A DNA stretch of 64,000 nt from Enterovibrio norvegicus DSM 15893 (GTDB lineage Bacteria; Pseudomonadota; Gammaproteobacteria; Enterobacterales; Vibrionaceae): NCBI RefSeq assembly GCF_900115495.1, contig NZ_FOWR01000021.1, forward strand, positions 32,439-96,438, read 5' to 3'. Made by a program: the position numbers and the translations under genes. Below the pieces are notes generated by a model. The model was given only the letters and a program-made list of their open reading frames with translations. It searched no databases and was not told the origin of the DNA. Shown piece by piece: positions 47,852 to 60,663 of the stretch (position 1 is its first letter; each line of letters starts with the position of its first letter).

Positions 47852-49042
47852 ATGTTAAGTCCAAAAACGATTGAGATTGTAAAGTCGACCGCACCATTGC
47901 TTGCTGAAACGGGGCCTGTACTGACCGCCCACTTCTACGATCGAATGTTCAAACACAACCCTGAACTGATGAATATCTTCAACATGAGCAACCAATTTAC
48001 AGGGGCTCAACGCGAAGCATTGTTCAACGCTATTCATGGTTATGCCGCCAATATCGATAACATCGAAGTGCTGTTGCCGGTGGTAGAAAAAATCGCCCAG
48101 AAGCATGTGAGCTTTAACATCACGCCAGAGATGTATGCCATTGTCGGTGAAAACTTGCTTGCAACCATCGATGAGATGTTCAATCCAGGCAAAGAAGTGA
48201 TTGATGCATGGGCGGAAGCCTATGGCCTTTTGGCAGACGTATTTATCACCCGAGAAGAAGAGATTTACCAGGGCAAAGAGAGCACGGAAGGCGGATGGCG
48301 TGGCACGCGAGAATTTACGCTACTGACAAAAACCAAAGAGAGCGACGTGATCACAAGCTTTGTTTTTGCCCCCGTTGATGGCAAGCCTGTAACGGGTTAC
48401 AAACCAGGCCAGTATATTGGTATCTACCTGCACCCAGAACAATTCGAGCACCAAGAGATCCGCCAATACAGCCTGTCTAGCGCCCCTAAAACCAACACCT
48501 ACCGAATTTCGGTAAAACGCGATCCTCAGGGTATTGTGTCGAACTATTTGCACGATCACCTCAACGTAGGGGATGCGGTGAAGCTAGCACCTCCAAGCGG
48601 TGACTTCTTCCTAGAAGCAAGCAAGGATACGCCTGTCGCTCTCATTTCTGGCGGCGTCGGCTTAACACCTATGCTGTCCATGCTTGAAACACTAACGGGT
48701 AAGCATGATGCGGATATTCACTGGATCCATGCAACAGAAAATGGTCAGCACCATGCGTTTGGTGAGCACATCAACCACCTTATCCAACAAAACCCACGCG
48801 CAAAACGTAATATCTGGTATCGCGACCCGTTAGCCACTGACAGTTTGGCGGAAGATTACGACCACGCAGGCATTATCGACATCAGCATTGTTGACGGCTT
48901 AACCGACGATGCACAACGTCATTTCTACCTTTGCGGCCCAGTTGGTTTCATGCAAGCCGTAGCCAAGCAACTCGTCGGCGCTGGCATTAGCAAAGGTAGC
49001 ATTCACTATGAGTGCTTCGGCCCACACAAAGTGATTGATTGA
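47852..49042 (+). CDS. hmp: Nitric oxide dioxygenase (flavohemoprotein)
   Basis: Hmp, 396 residues, converts nitric oxide to nitrate with oxygen and NADPH. The ATG at 47852 ([17 protein letters not shown]) gives the family length; an ATG at 47816 lies inside the second NsrR site. The globin domain has the proximal His in [13 protein letters not shown] and distal pocket residues in [13 protein letters not shown]; the FAD domain shows RQYSLSSAP and the NAD domain [13 protein letters not shown]. NsrR control is indicated by the two operators. Confidence 0.97.
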   Translation: MLSPKTIEIVKSTAPLLAETGPVLTAHFYDRMFKHNPELMNIFNMSNQFTGAQREALFNAIHGYAANIDNIEVLLPVVEKIAQKHVSFNITPEMYAIVGENLLATIDEMFNPGKEVIDAWAEAYGLLADVFITREEEIYQGKESTEGGWRGTREFTLLTKTKESDVITSFVFAPVDGKPVTGYKPGQYIGIYLHPEQFEHQEIRQYSLSSAPKTNTYRISVKRDPQGIVSNYLHDHLNVGDAVKLAPPSGDFFLEASKDTPVALISGGVGLTPMLSMLETLTGKHDADIHWIHATENGQHHAFGEHINHLIQQNPRAKRNIWYRDPLATDSLAEDYDHAGIIDISIVDGLTDDAQRHFYLCGPVGFMQAVAKQLVGAGISKGSIHYECFGPHKVID

Positions 49043-49083
49043 TTACTTTACAGATGATTACTGCCTTTCATCTGTAAGTAAAA

Positions 49084-49110
49084 GAAAGCCCCGCAAGATG
49101 CGGGGCTTTC
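49084..49110. terminator. Bidirectional intrinsic terminator between hmp and motX
   Basis: GAAAGCCCCGC and GCGGGGCTTTC pair over 11 bases around an AAGAT loop between converging genes. Confidence 0.86.
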
Positions 49111-49143
49111 ACTAATCTGAGATGCTATACCTTCAACAAAACC

Positions 49144-49764
49144 CTACCAATACGTATCGCGGCGTTTCGCTCTTGCGATGACATTTCTCGGCATTTTGTC
49201 TTCAAGTGCGCGACGGAGCATGGCCACTTTTTGGTGTGTTGAGCGATCGGCGGTAATAGTGTGGTAAAGCCAACGATACGCATCTTCGTAATCGAGTGGG
49301 CTGCCGTAATCGTTCACCAACAACTCTGCAAGCTGCAACCTTGCGCGGGTATTCCCAAGCGACGCCGCTTCACGCAAGTAGGGAATGGCGCGCTCTTTAT
49401 CTTGCTGAACTAAGGTGCCACGCGTGTAATAACGCCCGAGCTGTTCAAGTGCTGCTGGCAGGCCTTGCTGAGCGGCAAGCTGCATGTAATACACGCCTTG
49501 CTCGACATCACGGTCAACACAAACGCCCCACGCTAACATGTCACCATACAGAAATTGATACGACGGCGATTCAACACGAACAGCGCGCGCTTCAATATCT
49601 TGAAGCAGCTGACACTCATCGGCTTTCACTTTCTGCAGGTGGCTATTGGTTTCAAACAGGCGTAGCAATTGCGAATCTTCATATACAGGCAATGCAGGCC
49701 CGATCTCTGCTTTAGCGGCAGAGCTGGCAAACATAAGTGATATAAATAAGGTTCGCAGTTTCAT
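49144..49764 (-). CDS. motX: Sodium-type flagellar motor protein MotX
   Basis: MotX, 206 residues, is a periplasmic protein of the T-ring that anchors the Na+-driven PomAB stators in polar flagella. The signal peptide ends near AKAEIG. Sel1-like repeats (YYMQLAAQQGLPAALEQLGR, AIPYLREAASLGNTRARLQL) are typical, as are the Cys pair in ADECQLLQ and WGVCVDRD. The location beside purA agrees with my recollection of Vibrio genomes. It is the best lineage marker in the window. Confidence 0.9.
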   Translation of the reverse strand: MKLRTLFISLMFASSAAKAEIGPALPVYEDSQLLRLFETNSHLQKVKADECQLLQDIEARAVRVESPSYQFLYGDMLAWGVCVDRDVEQGVYYMQLAAQQGLPAALEQLGRYYTRGTLVQQDKERAIPYLREAASLGNTRARLQLAELLVNDYGSPLDYEDAYRWLYHTITADRSTHQKVAMLRRALEDKMPRNVIARAKRRDTYW

Positions 49765-49907
49765 GCATTCCCACTTTGTAAAAGTCAGTAAGTTCGATAT
49801 GAGTCGTCTTGCCTAATTTGTATCGGCATCCCAAGGATGAACTTTACCTTTTTTCTGGTGAATTTTTCCCAAGAGGATCTTCACTGAGTATAGAGGGCTT
49901 TGGGTAA

Positions 49908-49938
49908 AAAAAAACCAGCCGCTTGGGCTGGTTTTTTT
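49908..49938 (-). terminator. Intrinsic terminator after purA
   Basis: CCAGCC and GGCTGG, extended by A-T pairs, close on a GCTTG loop, and the minus strand ends in a long T run. It lies 15 bases after the purA stop. Confidence 0.86.
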
Positions 49939-49952
49939 CAAACTCTAACCGA

Positions 49953-51278
<1,326 letters not shown>

Positions 51279-51391
51279 TCAGTTGCTGATTAAAACGGGA
51301 TTCTAGCACCTTCATTTGAAGGTTGCAGTCATTTTTTAACCGTCGTCGCGATGCTGAATACCGAGCCGTCACAAACTTTTTCTCTTTTCAT

Positions 51392-51586
51392 TTACTTAGA
51401 CGGCCACATCATATATGCGATAACTGCACCCGCGACGACTAAACACCCACCAATGCGTCGTAACGTAGCATCAGGTAACTGACTCATCTCACTCACCATA
51501 TCGCGCCATTTGCTCGGAATGAGCATAGGACCCAAGCCTTCAACCACCAGCACTAACCCAAGAGCCAGTATGAGTTCCTTCCCCAT
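51392..51586 (-). CDS. yjeT: DUF2065 (YjeT-like) membrane protein
   Basis: A 64-residue protein with two hydrophobic segments (LILALGLVLVVEGLGPML, CLVVAGAVIAYMMW). The ATG at 51586 has GAGG seven to eight bases upstream and matches YjeT. The function is unknown, but in E. coli yjeT likewise follows hflKC and precedes purA. Confidence 0.9.
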   Translation of the reverse strand: MGKELILALGLVLVVEGLGPMLIPSKWRDMVSEMSQLPDATLRRIGGCLVVAGAVIAYMMWPSK

Positions 51587-51611
51587 TTCACACCTCAATA
51601 AACAGATAAAA

Positions 51612-51640
51612 AAAAGACAAGGCACGAAGCCTTGTCTTTT
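51612..51640 (-). terminator. Intrinsic terminator after hflC
   Basis: AAAAGACAAGGC and GCCTTGTCTTTT form a perfect 12-base-pair stem on an ACGAA loop, followed on the minus strand by a T-rich run, 22 bases past the hflC stop. Confidence 0.87.
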
Positions 51641-51662
51641 CATTTTTACGATTTACGCCACA

Positions 51663-52550
51663 TTAATTCAGATTAACGTTTGGCTCTTTCATGTACTGGA
51701 AGAACTCGCTGCTTGGGTCAACCACAAGGATGTCTCCCTTGTTGCTAAAGCTCTTCTCATAGGCTTGCAAAGAACGTAGGAAGTTATAGAACTCAGGCTC
51801 TTTATTGAACGTGCCTGCATAAATGTTCGCCACTTCTGCGTCTGCTTCACCACGTGTTACACGGGCCGTTTTTTCTGCTTCAGCAAGAATGGTCGCCACT
51901 TCAAGTTCAGATTGAGCACGAATAACTTCCGCTTTCTCACGACCTTGAGAACGGTGACGACGAGCTACGGTTTCACGCTCTGCACGCATACGCGCGTAGA
52001 TTGATTCACTGATCTTGTCTGGCAGGTTGATTTTCTTGATACGAAGGTCAATGACTTCAATACCGATATCATTAGCACTGGCTTGAACTTCGTCCAAAAC
52101 GTCTGCCATCACTTGCTCGCGCTTCTCAGAGACAATCTCTTTAATGGTCTTAGAACCAATTTCTGCACGAAGGCCATCAGACACTTTACGTTGCAATAGT
52201 GCTTCTGCAGTCAAACGGTTACCACCACCTGTAGACAGGTAGTACTGACCGAAATCTTGAATACGCCACTTAACGTAAGAGTCGATGATTACGTCTTTTT
52301 TCTCAGACGTTACAAAGCGATCCGACTGGTCGTCCATAGTTTGAATACGCGCGTCCAAGATCTGTACACGGTCAAAAAACGGAACTTTGAACTGCAGACC
52401 TGGCGGGTAAATTTTCGCCTGATCATCATCAGCTTTCAAAATTCGACCAAAACGCAGCACAATGCCTCGTTCGCCTTCATCAACCACAAACACTGACATC
52501 AAGCCGCCAACGAGCGAAGCAATAATCAGAGGGATTAACAATTTACGCAT
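51663..52550 (-). CDS. hflC: Protease modulator HflC
   Basis: HflC, 295 residues, is an SPFH-domain membrane protein that forms a cage with HflK around FtsH protease. One N-terminal membrane segment (LLIPLIIASLVGGLMSVFV) precedes the SPFH domain (DEGERGIVLRFGRILK) and a coiled coil (RSQGREKAEVIRAQSELEVA). It starts two bases after the hflK stop. Confidence 0.96.
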   Translation of the reverse strand: MRKLLIPLIIASLVGGLMSVFVVDEGERGIVLRFGRILKADDDQAKIYPPGLQFKVPFFDRVQILDARIQTMDDQSDRFVTSEKKDVIIDSYVKWRIQDFGQYYLSTGGGNRLTAEALLQRKVSDGLRAEIGSKTIKEIVSEKREQVMADVLDEVQASANDIGIEVIDLRIKKINLPDKISESIYARMRAERETVARRHRSQGREKAEVIRAQSELEVATILAEAEKTARVTRGEADAEVANIYAGTFNKEPEFYNFLRSLQAYEKSFSNKGDILVVDPSSEFFQYMKEPNVNLN

Positions 52551-52552
52551 AA

Positions 52553-53713
52553 TTAGTATCTCCCCTGACGCGTTGTCGATTGACGAGAGTTTTGAGTCGC
52601 TGGCGCCGTCGTACCAGAGGTTTCCAATTCAATACCGTAATCCGTCGCATTGTTATCAGAAACAGCACCCGATGACTTAGATTGATTCATCAGCTTATCA
52701 AGAGGTAAGTACAACAAGTTGCCACCACCTGCTTGTGAATCGATCAGTACCTTACTGGTGTTACCATAGACTTGTTCCATGGTTTCCAGATAGAGGCGAT
52801 TACGCGTCACTTCAGGTGCAGCCTGATATTCAGGAAGCAGCTTTTCAAACTGCGCCACGTCACCTTCAGCTTCATTGACGGTTTTCTCGCGATAACCCAA
52901 CGCTTCTTTCTTCAGACGCTCAGCACGACCGGTTGCCTTTGGCAAAATGTCATTACTGTAAGCTTCTGCTTCTTTGATGTAGCGTTCTTCATCTTCTCGC
53001 GCTTTGATTGCATCATCGAATGCGTCCTGAACTTGTTCCGGTGCTCGCGCACCTTGTAAGTTCACATCAACAACCAAGATACCCATGTCGTAGCGATCGA
53101 TAATACGGTTAATTTCCGTCTGAGTTTTTGTACGAATTTCTTGACGACCCGTGGTCAGAATGTCATCCATCACCGCATCACCGATAACTGCACGCAGAGC
53201 AGAATCTGTTGCTTGGCGTAGGCTGTCATCAGCATTGGTCACTGCGTATAGATATTTCTCTGGGTCAGCAACACGATACTGAACATCCATATCTACGCTC
53301 ACCACGTTTTCGTCTTTGGTCAGCATTTCACCTGAACTACGCAAAGAGCGAATCGCTTGAACATTGACGGTAGTAACGTCATCAATGAAATTTGGTTTCC
53401 AGTTCAAACCGGGTTGCACAATGCGGTCGTATTCACCGAAACGCAAAACAACACCACGCTCGGCTTCACCAATGGTGTAAAAACCTGTTGCGCCCCAAAT
53501 AACCACACCCACAACGGCGATAACGCCCAAACCAGCAGCACTGCTGCCAAAAGATGGACCCTTGCCTTTACCGCCACCTAACAAACCGTTCAGTTTGCGG
53601 CTTAGTTTACCGAAAACCTCATCAAGGTCCGGCGGCCCTTGGTCACGACCTCCGCGATTACCCCACGGATCTTTGTCCTGACCGCCATTATTTCCTGGCT
53701 CATTCCACGCCAT
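52553..53713 (-). CDS. hflK: Protease modulator HflK
   Basis: HflK, 386 residues, partners HflC. A Gly- and Asp-rich cytoplasmic N-terminus (NNGGQDKDPWGNRGGRD) leads to one membrane segment near residue 65 and the SPFH domain (IGEAERGVVLRFGEYDRI). The coiled coil and a Ser/Thr-rich tail follow. It lies between hflX and hflC in the hfq operon. Confidence 0.96.
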   Translation of the reverse strand: MAWNEPGNNGGQDKDPWGNRGGRDQGPPDLDEVFGKLSRKLNGLLGGGKGKGPSFGSSAAGLGVIAVVGVVIWGATGFYTIGEAERGVVLRFGEYDRIVQPGLNWKPNFIDDVTTVNVQAIRSLRSSGEMLTKDENVVSVDMDVQYRVADPEKYLYAVTNADDSLRQATDSALRAVIGDAVMDDILTTGRQEIRTKTQTEINRIIDRYDMGILVVDVNLQGARAPEQVQDAFDDAIKAREDEERYIKEAEAYSNDILPKATGRAERLKKEALGYREKTVNEAEGDVAQFEKLLPEYQAAPEVTRNRLYLETMEQVYGNTSKVLIDSQAGGGNLLYLPLDKLMNQSKSSGAVSDNNATDYGIELETSGTTAPATQNSRQSTTRQGRY

Positions 53714-53762
53714 TAGAGCACTCCATCAATATGATATGACGATAGTTTTTATACTGTAACAA

Positions 53763-55055
53763 TCAGTCAGTAACGATGAAATCGTCTAACTCATTGCCTT
53801 CCCGTTTTCTTAACCTTAGCCAATCGGCTTGAGGTAAGCGCACATCAATCAGTAAATGTCCGTCTTGATCGTATTCTTCATGCAAAATACAACGCAAGCG
53901 ACAGAATTTACTGTGCATTCTGCCAATCGCCGCAGGTGGAATACGTAAGCGATAGCTTACCATAGTCCCCGACAGCCTTTCGGTCAGCGCCTCAAAAAGA
54001 AGATCTATACCCCGATCTGCAAGAGCGGATACCCAAACAACACGTGGGATACCGTCTTCATCACGCTCGATACGCGGCAATGCGTCTTCCATGTTGTCGA
54101 TTTTGTTCATCACCAACAAGGTAGGCACTTCATTCGCATCGATCTCTTCCAGTACTTCATTGACAGCATCAATGTTCTCCCGGAAGCGCTCATCACTCGC
54201 ATCAATGACGTGAAGCAACAACGTCGCTTCTTGCGTCTCTTTCAACGTTGCTTTAAATGCTGCAACCAAGTCATGAGGCAAATGACGAATAAATCCCACA
54301 GTATCTGCAAGAATCGTGTCACCAACATCCTCCACTTCAATCTTACGAAGTGTCGGGTCGAGTGTCGCAAACAATTGGTCTGCGGCATAAACGCCTGCTT
54401 CGGTAATACGATTAAAGAGGGTTGATTTGCCAGCATTGGTGTAACCCACCAAAGACAACGTCGGAATTTCAGCACGGTTGCGTGCTCGACGCCCCTGCTC
54501 GCGCTGTTTCGCTACCTTATCAAGTCTACGCAAAATCGCTTTAACGCGATCACGTAGTAGGCGTCTATCGGTTTCGAGCTGGCTTTCACCAGGACCACGT
54601 AAACCAATCCCCCCTTTCTGACGTTCAAGGTGCGTCCAGCCACGAATGAGTCGCGTAGAAAGATGTCGAAGCTGAGCAAGCTCAACTTGTAACTTACCTT
54701 CGTGCGTTCGCGCTCGCTGAGCAAAGATATCGAGGATCAAACCCGTTCGGTCAAGCACTCGACACTGAACCAAACGTTCTAAGTTTCGTTCCTGTGCGGG
54801 TGTTAACGAATGATTAAATAAGACGATTTCAGCCCCGAGCATTCGGACTGCGTCTGCGATTTCGAGGGCTTTACCTTCACCAACAAAGTATTTGGAATGC
54901 GGGGTCTGACGGCTGCCTGTTACAGTTTGCAGCTTGGTCACCCCCGCAGACGATACCAGCATTTCAAATTCGCTGAGATCTTCCCATTCACCTTGTTGAG
55001 TGAAGTTGATATGAACTAAAACAGCCTGTTCACCGGCTTCGTAACGGTCAAACAA
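53763..55055 (-). CDS. hflX: Ribosome-associated GTPase HflX
   Basis: HflX, 430 residues, splits stalled ribosomes. The N-terminal nucleotide-binding domain has SAGVTKLQTVTGSRQTPHSK and FNHSLTPAQERNLERL. The GTPase P-loop is GYTNAGKSTLFN, with DTVGFIRHLPHDLV as G3 region and NKID as G4. It follows hfq by 26 bases. Confidence 0.97.
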   Translation of the reverse strand: MFDRYEAGEQAVLVHINFTQQGEWEDLSEFEMLVSSAGVTKLQTVTGSRQTPHSKYFVGEGKALEIADAVRMLGAEIVLFNHSLTPAQERNLERLVQCRVLDRTGLILDIFAQRARTHEGKLQVELAQLRHLSTRLIRGWTHLERQKGGIGLRGPGESQLETDRRLLRDRVKAILRRLDKVAKQREQGRRARNRAEIPTLSLVGYTNAGKSTLFNRITEAGVYAADQLFATLDPTLRKIEVEDVGDTILADTVGFIRHLPHDLVAAFKATLKETQEATLLLHVIDASDERFRENIDAVNEVLEEIDANEVPTLLVMNKIDNMEDALPRIERDEDGIPRVVWVSALADRGIDLLFEALTERLSGTMVSYRLRIPPAAIGRMHSKFCRLRCILHEEYDQDGHLLIDVRLPQADWLRLRKREGNELDDFIVTD

Positions 55056-55081
55056 GCGATCAACTCCTTACCAAAGGATTG

Positions 55082-55366
<285 letters not shown>

Positions 55367-55451
55367 TTATTGGTTTGTAGTTGTATTTCGCAACAAAAAA
55401 GATCAACAACGTCGCTTACAACAATCAAAGTATACCCTGCTCAAACAGCAA

Positions 55452-56378
55452 TCAGGTCAAACACTTTGTGACTGTTTGTAACGATAGCGTAGCGTTGTCG
55501 CTATCAAGCCACGTAAGATCATCCCAGCTTCTCAACCAAGTAATCTGACGTTTGGCTAACTGACGGGTGGCACACACTCCACGATACACAGCATCATCTA
55601 ATGCGCCGCTACCCGACAAATAATCCCACATCTGACGATAACCTACGCAGCGAATCGACGGCATATCTGCATGCAGATCGCCACGTTCAAAAAGCGCACG
55701 CACCTCCTTCTCAAACCCGGCTTCCATCATTTTCTGGAAACGAAGCTCAATCCGACGATGTAGTTCTCCCCTTTCCTTAGGGGCTATAGCAAATTGGTGA
55801 ACCTCGTATGGCAATGGGTCACCTTTGGTTTGGGTTAACTCAGTCAGAGTTTTACCCGAAATACGAAAAACTTCCAGCGCTCTCGACAATCGCTGTGGAT
55901 CATTAGGATGAATCCTCGCACCTGATACAGGATCGATACGGCAGAGTTCATCATGCAGCGCTTGCCATCCATGAGCTTGGGCTTCCTGCTCAATAGTAGC
56001 TCGGATCACTGAATCCGCGGCTGGCAAAGGTGATAAGCCTTCCAATAATGCTTTGAAGTAAAGCATCGTACCACCAACCAAAACCGGAATTCTCCCTTTT
56101 GCGACAATCTCTTGCATTTCTCGCAGGGCGTCCTCACGAAAATCAGCTGCCGAATACGCTTCTGATGGATCGCGAATATCAATAAGGCGGTGCGGCGCAA
56201 GCGCCAATTCTTCCGCCGTAGGCTTCGCAGTACCAATATTCATGTCTCGATAGATCAGCGCACTGTCGACACTAATGATCTCTACCGGGAACTGTTGTCT
56301 CAGTGCGATCGCCAGATCCGTTTTACCGGATGCCGTTGGCCCCATTAAAAAAATCGCTTTAGGCAGCGTATTACTCAT
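55452..56378 (-). CDS. miaA: tRNA dimethylallyltransferase
   Basis: MiaA, 308 residues, adds a dimethylallyl group to A37 of tRNAs reading UNN codons. The P-loop is [11 protein letters not shown], followed by [19 protein letters not shown] and [16 protein letters not shown]. It overlaps mutL by eight bases and lies before hfq. Confidence 0.97.
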   Translation of the reverse strand: MSNTLPKAIFLMGPTASGKTDLAIALRQQFPVEIISVDSALIYRDMNIGTAKPTAEELALAPHRLIDIRDPSEAYSAADFREDALREMQEIVAKGRIPVLVGGTMLYFKALLEGLSPLPAADSVIRATIEQEAQAHGWQALHDELCRIDPVSGARIHPNDPQRLSRALEVFRISGKTLTELTQTKGDPLPYEVHQFAIAPKERGELHRRIELRFQKMMEAGFEKEVRALFERGDLHADMPSIRCVGYRQMWDYLSGSGALDDAVYRGVCATRQLAKRQITWLRSWDDLTWLDSDNATLSLQTVTKCLT

Positions 56379-58407
56379 GTTCGAATGCTTCTATTGCGGT
56401 TGCCACGTCGACCGGACGCAACAACGTTGAATAATGCTCTGCCAGTTCTCCCTGCCAGCAATGTTCTAGTTCAGTGATCAACGTCACTGCTTGTGATAGG
56501 CCATAGGCATCACTTTTCTGCGTCGCTTTTCTTGCAAGCCAATTAGCCAGACTATCTGGGGATAGCGAGATTTGACTGTCCGTTTGCTGCGACAAAAAGC
56601 CGAATAGTTCAGGGATCAATGATTGCAGGTTGTGCTTACGCAATGGTTGGCACACTGCCATCACCATGATCTGACTGGCTGATTTTTGACGAAGCACAAT
56701 ACCAAATTGTTGTAATAAATGATCATATTCCGACATGACTGCCATTTCGGCAGCCGACGCAGGGATTGCCTGTGGGATCAACAAAGGTTGTGCTTTCAAA
56801 CCTGGCGCACTCATGCCCACACGCATTTGTCCTAACGCATGCAAATGGCTGGCAACGTCCAAATCTAACACCGCAATACCCTCAGCACGCTGCAATAGCA
56901 GGTAGCGGGAAGCGACGATAGTCAATGCCTTGCCTAGCCCACCATCGGTATGACCAACGGATACAGCATTTAATGACATCGCGGCTGGCGCTTCTGCAAT
57001 GGCGTTTTGAGCAGGCACTTCTGGCGTTTGCATCAACGCCTTGTAAGCACGTTGCGTTGCTTTAGAGGGGGCTGATGGCTTCTCTGGCATGGAAGAACGC
57101 CCACCACCTTGAGAAGAAAACGCGCTCGATTGACGTTGATACCCACTCGCGTTGGACTCAGACGAAGAACGCCACGCTGATTGTTCGCCTTGCCCACCAA
57201 CGGCACCAGAGTACGAACCGGATGAGGCAGGTGCACTTGGTGCTGACGGTGCGTTTTTTGAATGTGAAGTCACCGGCTCGACCAACACATCCTCAGCGAC
57301 AACGTTATCTTTCTCTTTACCTTGTTCTTCACTACCAGCGTGCGCAGATTCCGAGGGCTCAACGACACCGTCATTCCCCTCGAAATCCAGTGATGGTGAG
57401 TGGTCCGCCATCACTTGTTGCAATGCATCAGACACGGCTTGATAAATGAAGTCATGCACCAAACGTGCTTGATGGAAACGCACTTCGTGCTTTGCGGGGT
57501 GCACATTCACGTCCACTTGATGCGGATCGATGTCGATGTACAACACATAGGCGGCAAACTGATCAGGCTTGAGCGTCGCTTCATAACCTTGTCGAATCGC
57601 ATGGTTAATCAGCCTGTCTTTCATCATGCGTTGATTAACAAAGCAATGCTGGATGTCATTTTGAGCCCGTGCACCCTCTGGTGTACAAATCCAACCGTGC
57701 AGCGACAGCCCTTGGTGCTCCAAGCTAACTTGTGCAGCGGTTCTGACAAATTGCGGGCCACAAACAGCAGCAAGTCGGCGCTCGCGCTGGGCATCGTTTT
57801 CAGCAATGCGGTATTGGCGCACGATGGTGCCATTGTGTCTGAGCGTAATCGCCACATCGAAACGGCTCAGCGCAATACGCTTTAGCAGCTCATCAATGTG
57901 GCCAAATTCTGTTTTATCTGTACGAAGGAATTTTCGGCGAGCAGGTGTGTTGAAAAACAAATCCACCACTTCAACCGTGGTGCCGACGGGATGTGCTGCT
58001 GGCTTGATTTGGACCGACATATCACGACCTTCAGCATGTGCAGACCATGCTTCGGTTTGTGCTTCCGTCCGAGATGTCAGAGTCAGTCGAGAAACCGAAC
58101 TGATACTGGCGAGCGCTTCACCGCGAAAACCAAGGCTAACAATGGCTTCAAGATCGTCAAGGCAGGCAATTTTCGACGTTGCATGACGACTCAAGGCGAG
58201 TTCTAACTCGCCCTTGTCGATGCCACATCCATTGTCACGGATGCGAATAAGTTTGCTGCCGCCTTTTTCAATATCGACATCGATACGTGTTGCGCCCGCA
58301 TCGATACTGTTTTCTACCAATTCTTTGACCACGGACGCGGGTCTTTCAACCACCTCACCCGCGGCAATTTGGTTCGCTAACCTTGCCGGTAATATCTGAA
58401 TTGCCAT
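56371..58407 (-). CDS. mutL: DNA mismatch repair protein MutL
   Basis: MutL, 678 residues, couples MutS mismatch recognition to MutH. The GHKL ATPase motifs are [24 protein letters not shown] and [16 protein letters not shown] Ser-rich linker (residues 360-470) joins the C-terminal dimerisation domain. No endonuclease motif (DQHAxxE) is seen, consistent with MutH-dependent bacteria. It starts three bases after amiB. Confidence 0.97.
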   Translation of the reverse strand: MAIQILPARLANQIAAGEVVERPASVVKELVENSIDAGATRIDVDIEKGGSKLIRIRDNGCGIDKGELELALSRHATSKIACLDDLEAIVSLGFRGEALASISSVSRLTLTSRTEAQTEAWSAHAEGRDMSVQIKPAAHPVGTTVEVVDLFFNTPARRKFLRTDKTEFGHIDELLKRIALSRFDVAITLRHNGTIVRQYRIAENDAQRERRLAAVCGPQFVRTAAQVSLEHQGLSLHGWICTPEGARAQNDIQHCFVNQRMMKDRLINHAIRQGYEATLKPDQFAAYVLYIDIDPHQVDVNVHPAKHEVRFHQARLVHDFIYQAVSDALQQVMADHSPSLDFEGNDGVVEPSESAHAGSEEQGKEKDNVVAEDVLVEPVTSHSKNAPSAPSAPASSGSYSGAVGGQGEQSAWRSSSESNASGYQRQSSAFSSQGGGRSSMPEKPSAPSKATQRAYKALMQTPEVPAQNAIAEAPAAMSLNAVSVGHTDGGLGKALTIVASRYLLLQRAEGIAVLDLDVASHLHALGQMRVGMSAPGLKAQPLLIPQAIPASAAEMAVMSEYDHLLQQFGIVLRQKSASQIMVMAVCQPLRKHNLQSLIPELFGFLSQQTDSQISLSPDSLANWLARKATQKSDAYGLSQAVTLITELEHCWQGELAEHYSTLLRPVDVATAIEAFEHE

Positions 58408-58410
58408 TGG

Positions 58411-60141
58411 TTAGCTCCCGGGGATAATCAACGTCTGACCGATCGCCAACTCGTCTGAACGCAGCTTGTTGGCTCTTCGGATACTTTCTACCGAGATACC
58501 ATAATTGCTGGCGATTTTACCCAGATACTCGCCACGTTTCACTTTGTGCTTCGTATCTTTGGGCTTTATACCCACAATCTTTAGCTTTTGACCCACGGCC
58601 AATTCGTCTTTACGTAATTTGTTCGCTTTACGGATGCTAGACACAGTCACGTCATATTTCGCCGCAATCTTCCCAAGGTATTCGCCGCGAGCAACAGTGT
58701 GCGTTCGCGTCACCGTTGATGAAGGACGACTATTCGACGTGTTGTTCGATGACGAACTCCCACTCGGCGACTTACTGCCCGATGAGGCATTCGAGGCAAG
58801 TGACTTCACGTTAACATCTGGTACCGTCAGTACCTGACCCACGCGCAATCCACTCGACTTCAGGCCATTTGCTGCTTTGATTGCGGAGACTGAGCTGCCG
58901 TATTTTTTGGCAATCACAGACAAGGATTGACCCGACGTCACCTTATGTTTGATGCCGTTTTTACGCGCGGCCATCAAGGTGCCGTCTGGCGGGAAATCTT
59001 CGAAATACGCCAACACGCCTTTAAACACGGCATTGGCGATCTTTTGCTGATGATTAGAACTCAGCAGCAAGGTTTCTTCTTGTGGGTTAGTGATAAAGCC
59101 CGCTTCCACCAGCAATGAAGGAATGTCAGGCGATTTCAACACAGCAAGACTCGCGTGCTCAGGGCTCGATTTGTGCAACTTAGTGACACGTCCCATCTCT
59201 TTGAGGACGCGCACCGCCACATCGTAGCCTTCTTTTTGCGAGTTACTGAACTGCAAATCCAGCACGGCACGGCTGAGGTATTCATCTTCGTTGTCGTCGA
59301 GAAGTGCACCACCGCCGAGAAGGTTCGATTGCTCTTCATGCTTCTCAATCCATCGACCAATTTCACTGTTCGCACGACGACGGGACAATACCCACACCGA
59401 TGCGCCGCGCGGCTGTGGCTTGTGGAAACCATCCGCATGAACAGAAACCAACAAATGCGCGCCATGTTTACGCGCGATTTCAGAGCGTTTATTGAGATCG
59501 AGGAAGTAATCGCCGTTTCGTGTCATGACCGCTTTCATGCCAGGAACAGCATTGATTTTTGCCGCCAACCGACGAGAAATAGACAAGGTGACATGTTTTT
59601 CGTACTTGCGACGAGGGCCCACGGCACCGGGGTCATTACCACCGTGACCGGGGTCGATGGCAATAATGATGTCATCCGTGCCAAATGGCAGTGCCGCTTG
59701 GGCTTCTGTTGGCTCAGACTTCTTTGGCTTTGCGACCTTCTTTGGCATTTTGTGCGGCAAATCGATCACAAGACGGTGACCGTATTCGCCGCCAGGCTTC
59801 AAGGCAAAGATGCGCGGCGTGCTTTGATCTTTGAGTTCAAAGACCAAACGATAGGTGCCTTTATTCGGTGGATTACTTTTACGAACACGACTCAAAATCT
59901 TGCTGTTTTGAACACCCATCGGCAAATTTGCAGTGACAGATGTTCCGTTCAGGTCGATGACGAGACGATTCGGTTTGGTCAACGTAAAATAAGAAAACTC
60001 TGGCGTACCCGCCATGTCCATGACAACACGTGTTTCCTCAGGTGCAGGCCAAACACGCACATTTTCTAGCGTATTTGCCCATGCTGTGGCCATCATTCCT
60101 AGCCAACACAGTAGACCTCCCAGCATTCCCCGCCAATGCAT
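58411..60141 (-). CDS. amiB: N-acetylmuramoyl-L-alanine amidase AmiB
   Basis: AmiB, about 576 residues, is a periplasmic zinc amidase that cleaves septal peptidoglycan for daughter-cell separation. The ATG at 60141 (MHWRGMLGGLLCWLG) begins a signal peptide. It then has an AMIN domain (about 25-130), an amidase_3 domain (IIAIDPGHGGNDPGAVG, LVSVHADGFHKP) and three LysM repeats near the C-terminus (GQSLSVIAKKYGSSVSAIKA and similar). E. coli AmiB lacks LysM modules of this number; vibrios have them. An upstream TTG at 60168 would overlap tsaE. Confidence 0.95.
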   Translation of the reverse strand: MHWRGMLGGLLCWLGMMATAWANTLENVRVWPAPEETRVVMDMAGTPEFSYFTLTKPNRLVIDLNGTSVTANLPMGVQNSKILSRVRKSNPPNKGTYRLVFELKDQSTPRIFALKPGGEYGHRLVIDLPHKMPKKVAKPKKSEPTEAQAALPFGTDDIIIAIDPGHGGNDPGAVGPRRKYEKHVTLSISRRLAAKINAVPGMKAVMTRNGDYFLDLNKRSEIARKHGAHLLVSVHADGFHKPQPRGASVWVLSRRRANSEIGRWIEKHEEQSNLLGGGALLDDNEDEYLSRAVLDLQFSNSQKEGYDVAVRVLKEMGRVTKLHKSSPEHASLAVLKSPDIPSLLVEAGFITNPQEETLLLSSNHQQKIANAVFKGVLAYFEDFPPDGTLMAARKNGIKHKVTSGQSLSVIAKKYGSSVSAIKAANGLKSSGLRVGQVLTVPDVNVKSLASNASSGSKSPSGSSSSNNTSNSRPSSTVTRTHTVARGEYLGKIAAKYDVTVSSIRKANKLRKDELAVGQKLKIVGIKPKDTKHKVKRGEYLGKIASNYGISVESIRRANKLRSDELAIGQTLIIPGS

Positions 60142-60145
60142 ACCG

Positions 60146-60613
60146 TTAATTCCACTCCATTTTTTCAATCAAGGCGTTGCCCGCCACGGTATTGGCTTTC
60201 ACCTGAACCGTTCGCTGCTCACCGTCATATTTTAATGTGATATCGAGATCAGGCTCTGGCAACAAGCCTGTGCCTTTCTCCGGCCATTCAACCAAACAGA
60301 GTGCATCCGGCGTGAAATAGTCACGGATCCCCATGAATTCGAGTTCTTCAGGATCAGCAAGGCGATATAAATCAAAATGATAAACTTGCCACGTCGATAA
60401 CTGATAAGGCTCTACCAAAGTATATGTCGGACTCTTTACTTTGCCCGAATGACCTAAGGATTGAATGAAGCCACGAGAAAACGTGGTTTTCCCGGCACCA
60501 AGATCGCCGTGTAGATAAATCGTGGTTTGCGCAGAACAAGCCGCAGCGATTGCGGCACCAAACGCCACCGTCGCTTGCTCATCGGCAAGCTCAGTGTTGA
60601 AAATCTCTGTCAT
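60146..60613 (-). CDS. tsaE: tRNA threonylcarbamoyladenosine biosynthesis ATPase TsaE
   Basis: TsaE, 155 residues, is the ATPase subunit needed with TsaB and TsaD for the t6A modification of tRNA. The P-loop is [16 protein letters not shown], followed by [24 protein letters not shown] and LVEWPEKG. The ATG at 60613 ([13 protein letters not shown]) is favoured over the in-frame GTG at 60622. It lies between nnr and amiB. Confidence 0.95.
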   Translation of the reverse strand: MTEIFNTELADEQATVAFGAAIAAACSAQTTIYLHGDLGAGKTTFSRGFIQSLGHSGKVKSPTYTLVEPYQLSTWQVYHFDLYRLADPEELEFMGIRDYFTPDALCLVEWPEKGTGLLPEPDLDITLKYDGEQRTVQVKANTVAGNALIEKMEWN

Positions 60614-60663
60614 GTTTCTCACTGCTTTGTTGTCTGAGAGTCACTTCGCTCACAGATCGACAT

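Noticed and set aside
59155..60069. A 304-codon open frame on the plus strand
   Set aside because: It is antisense to amiB and shows no domain; length alone is not support.
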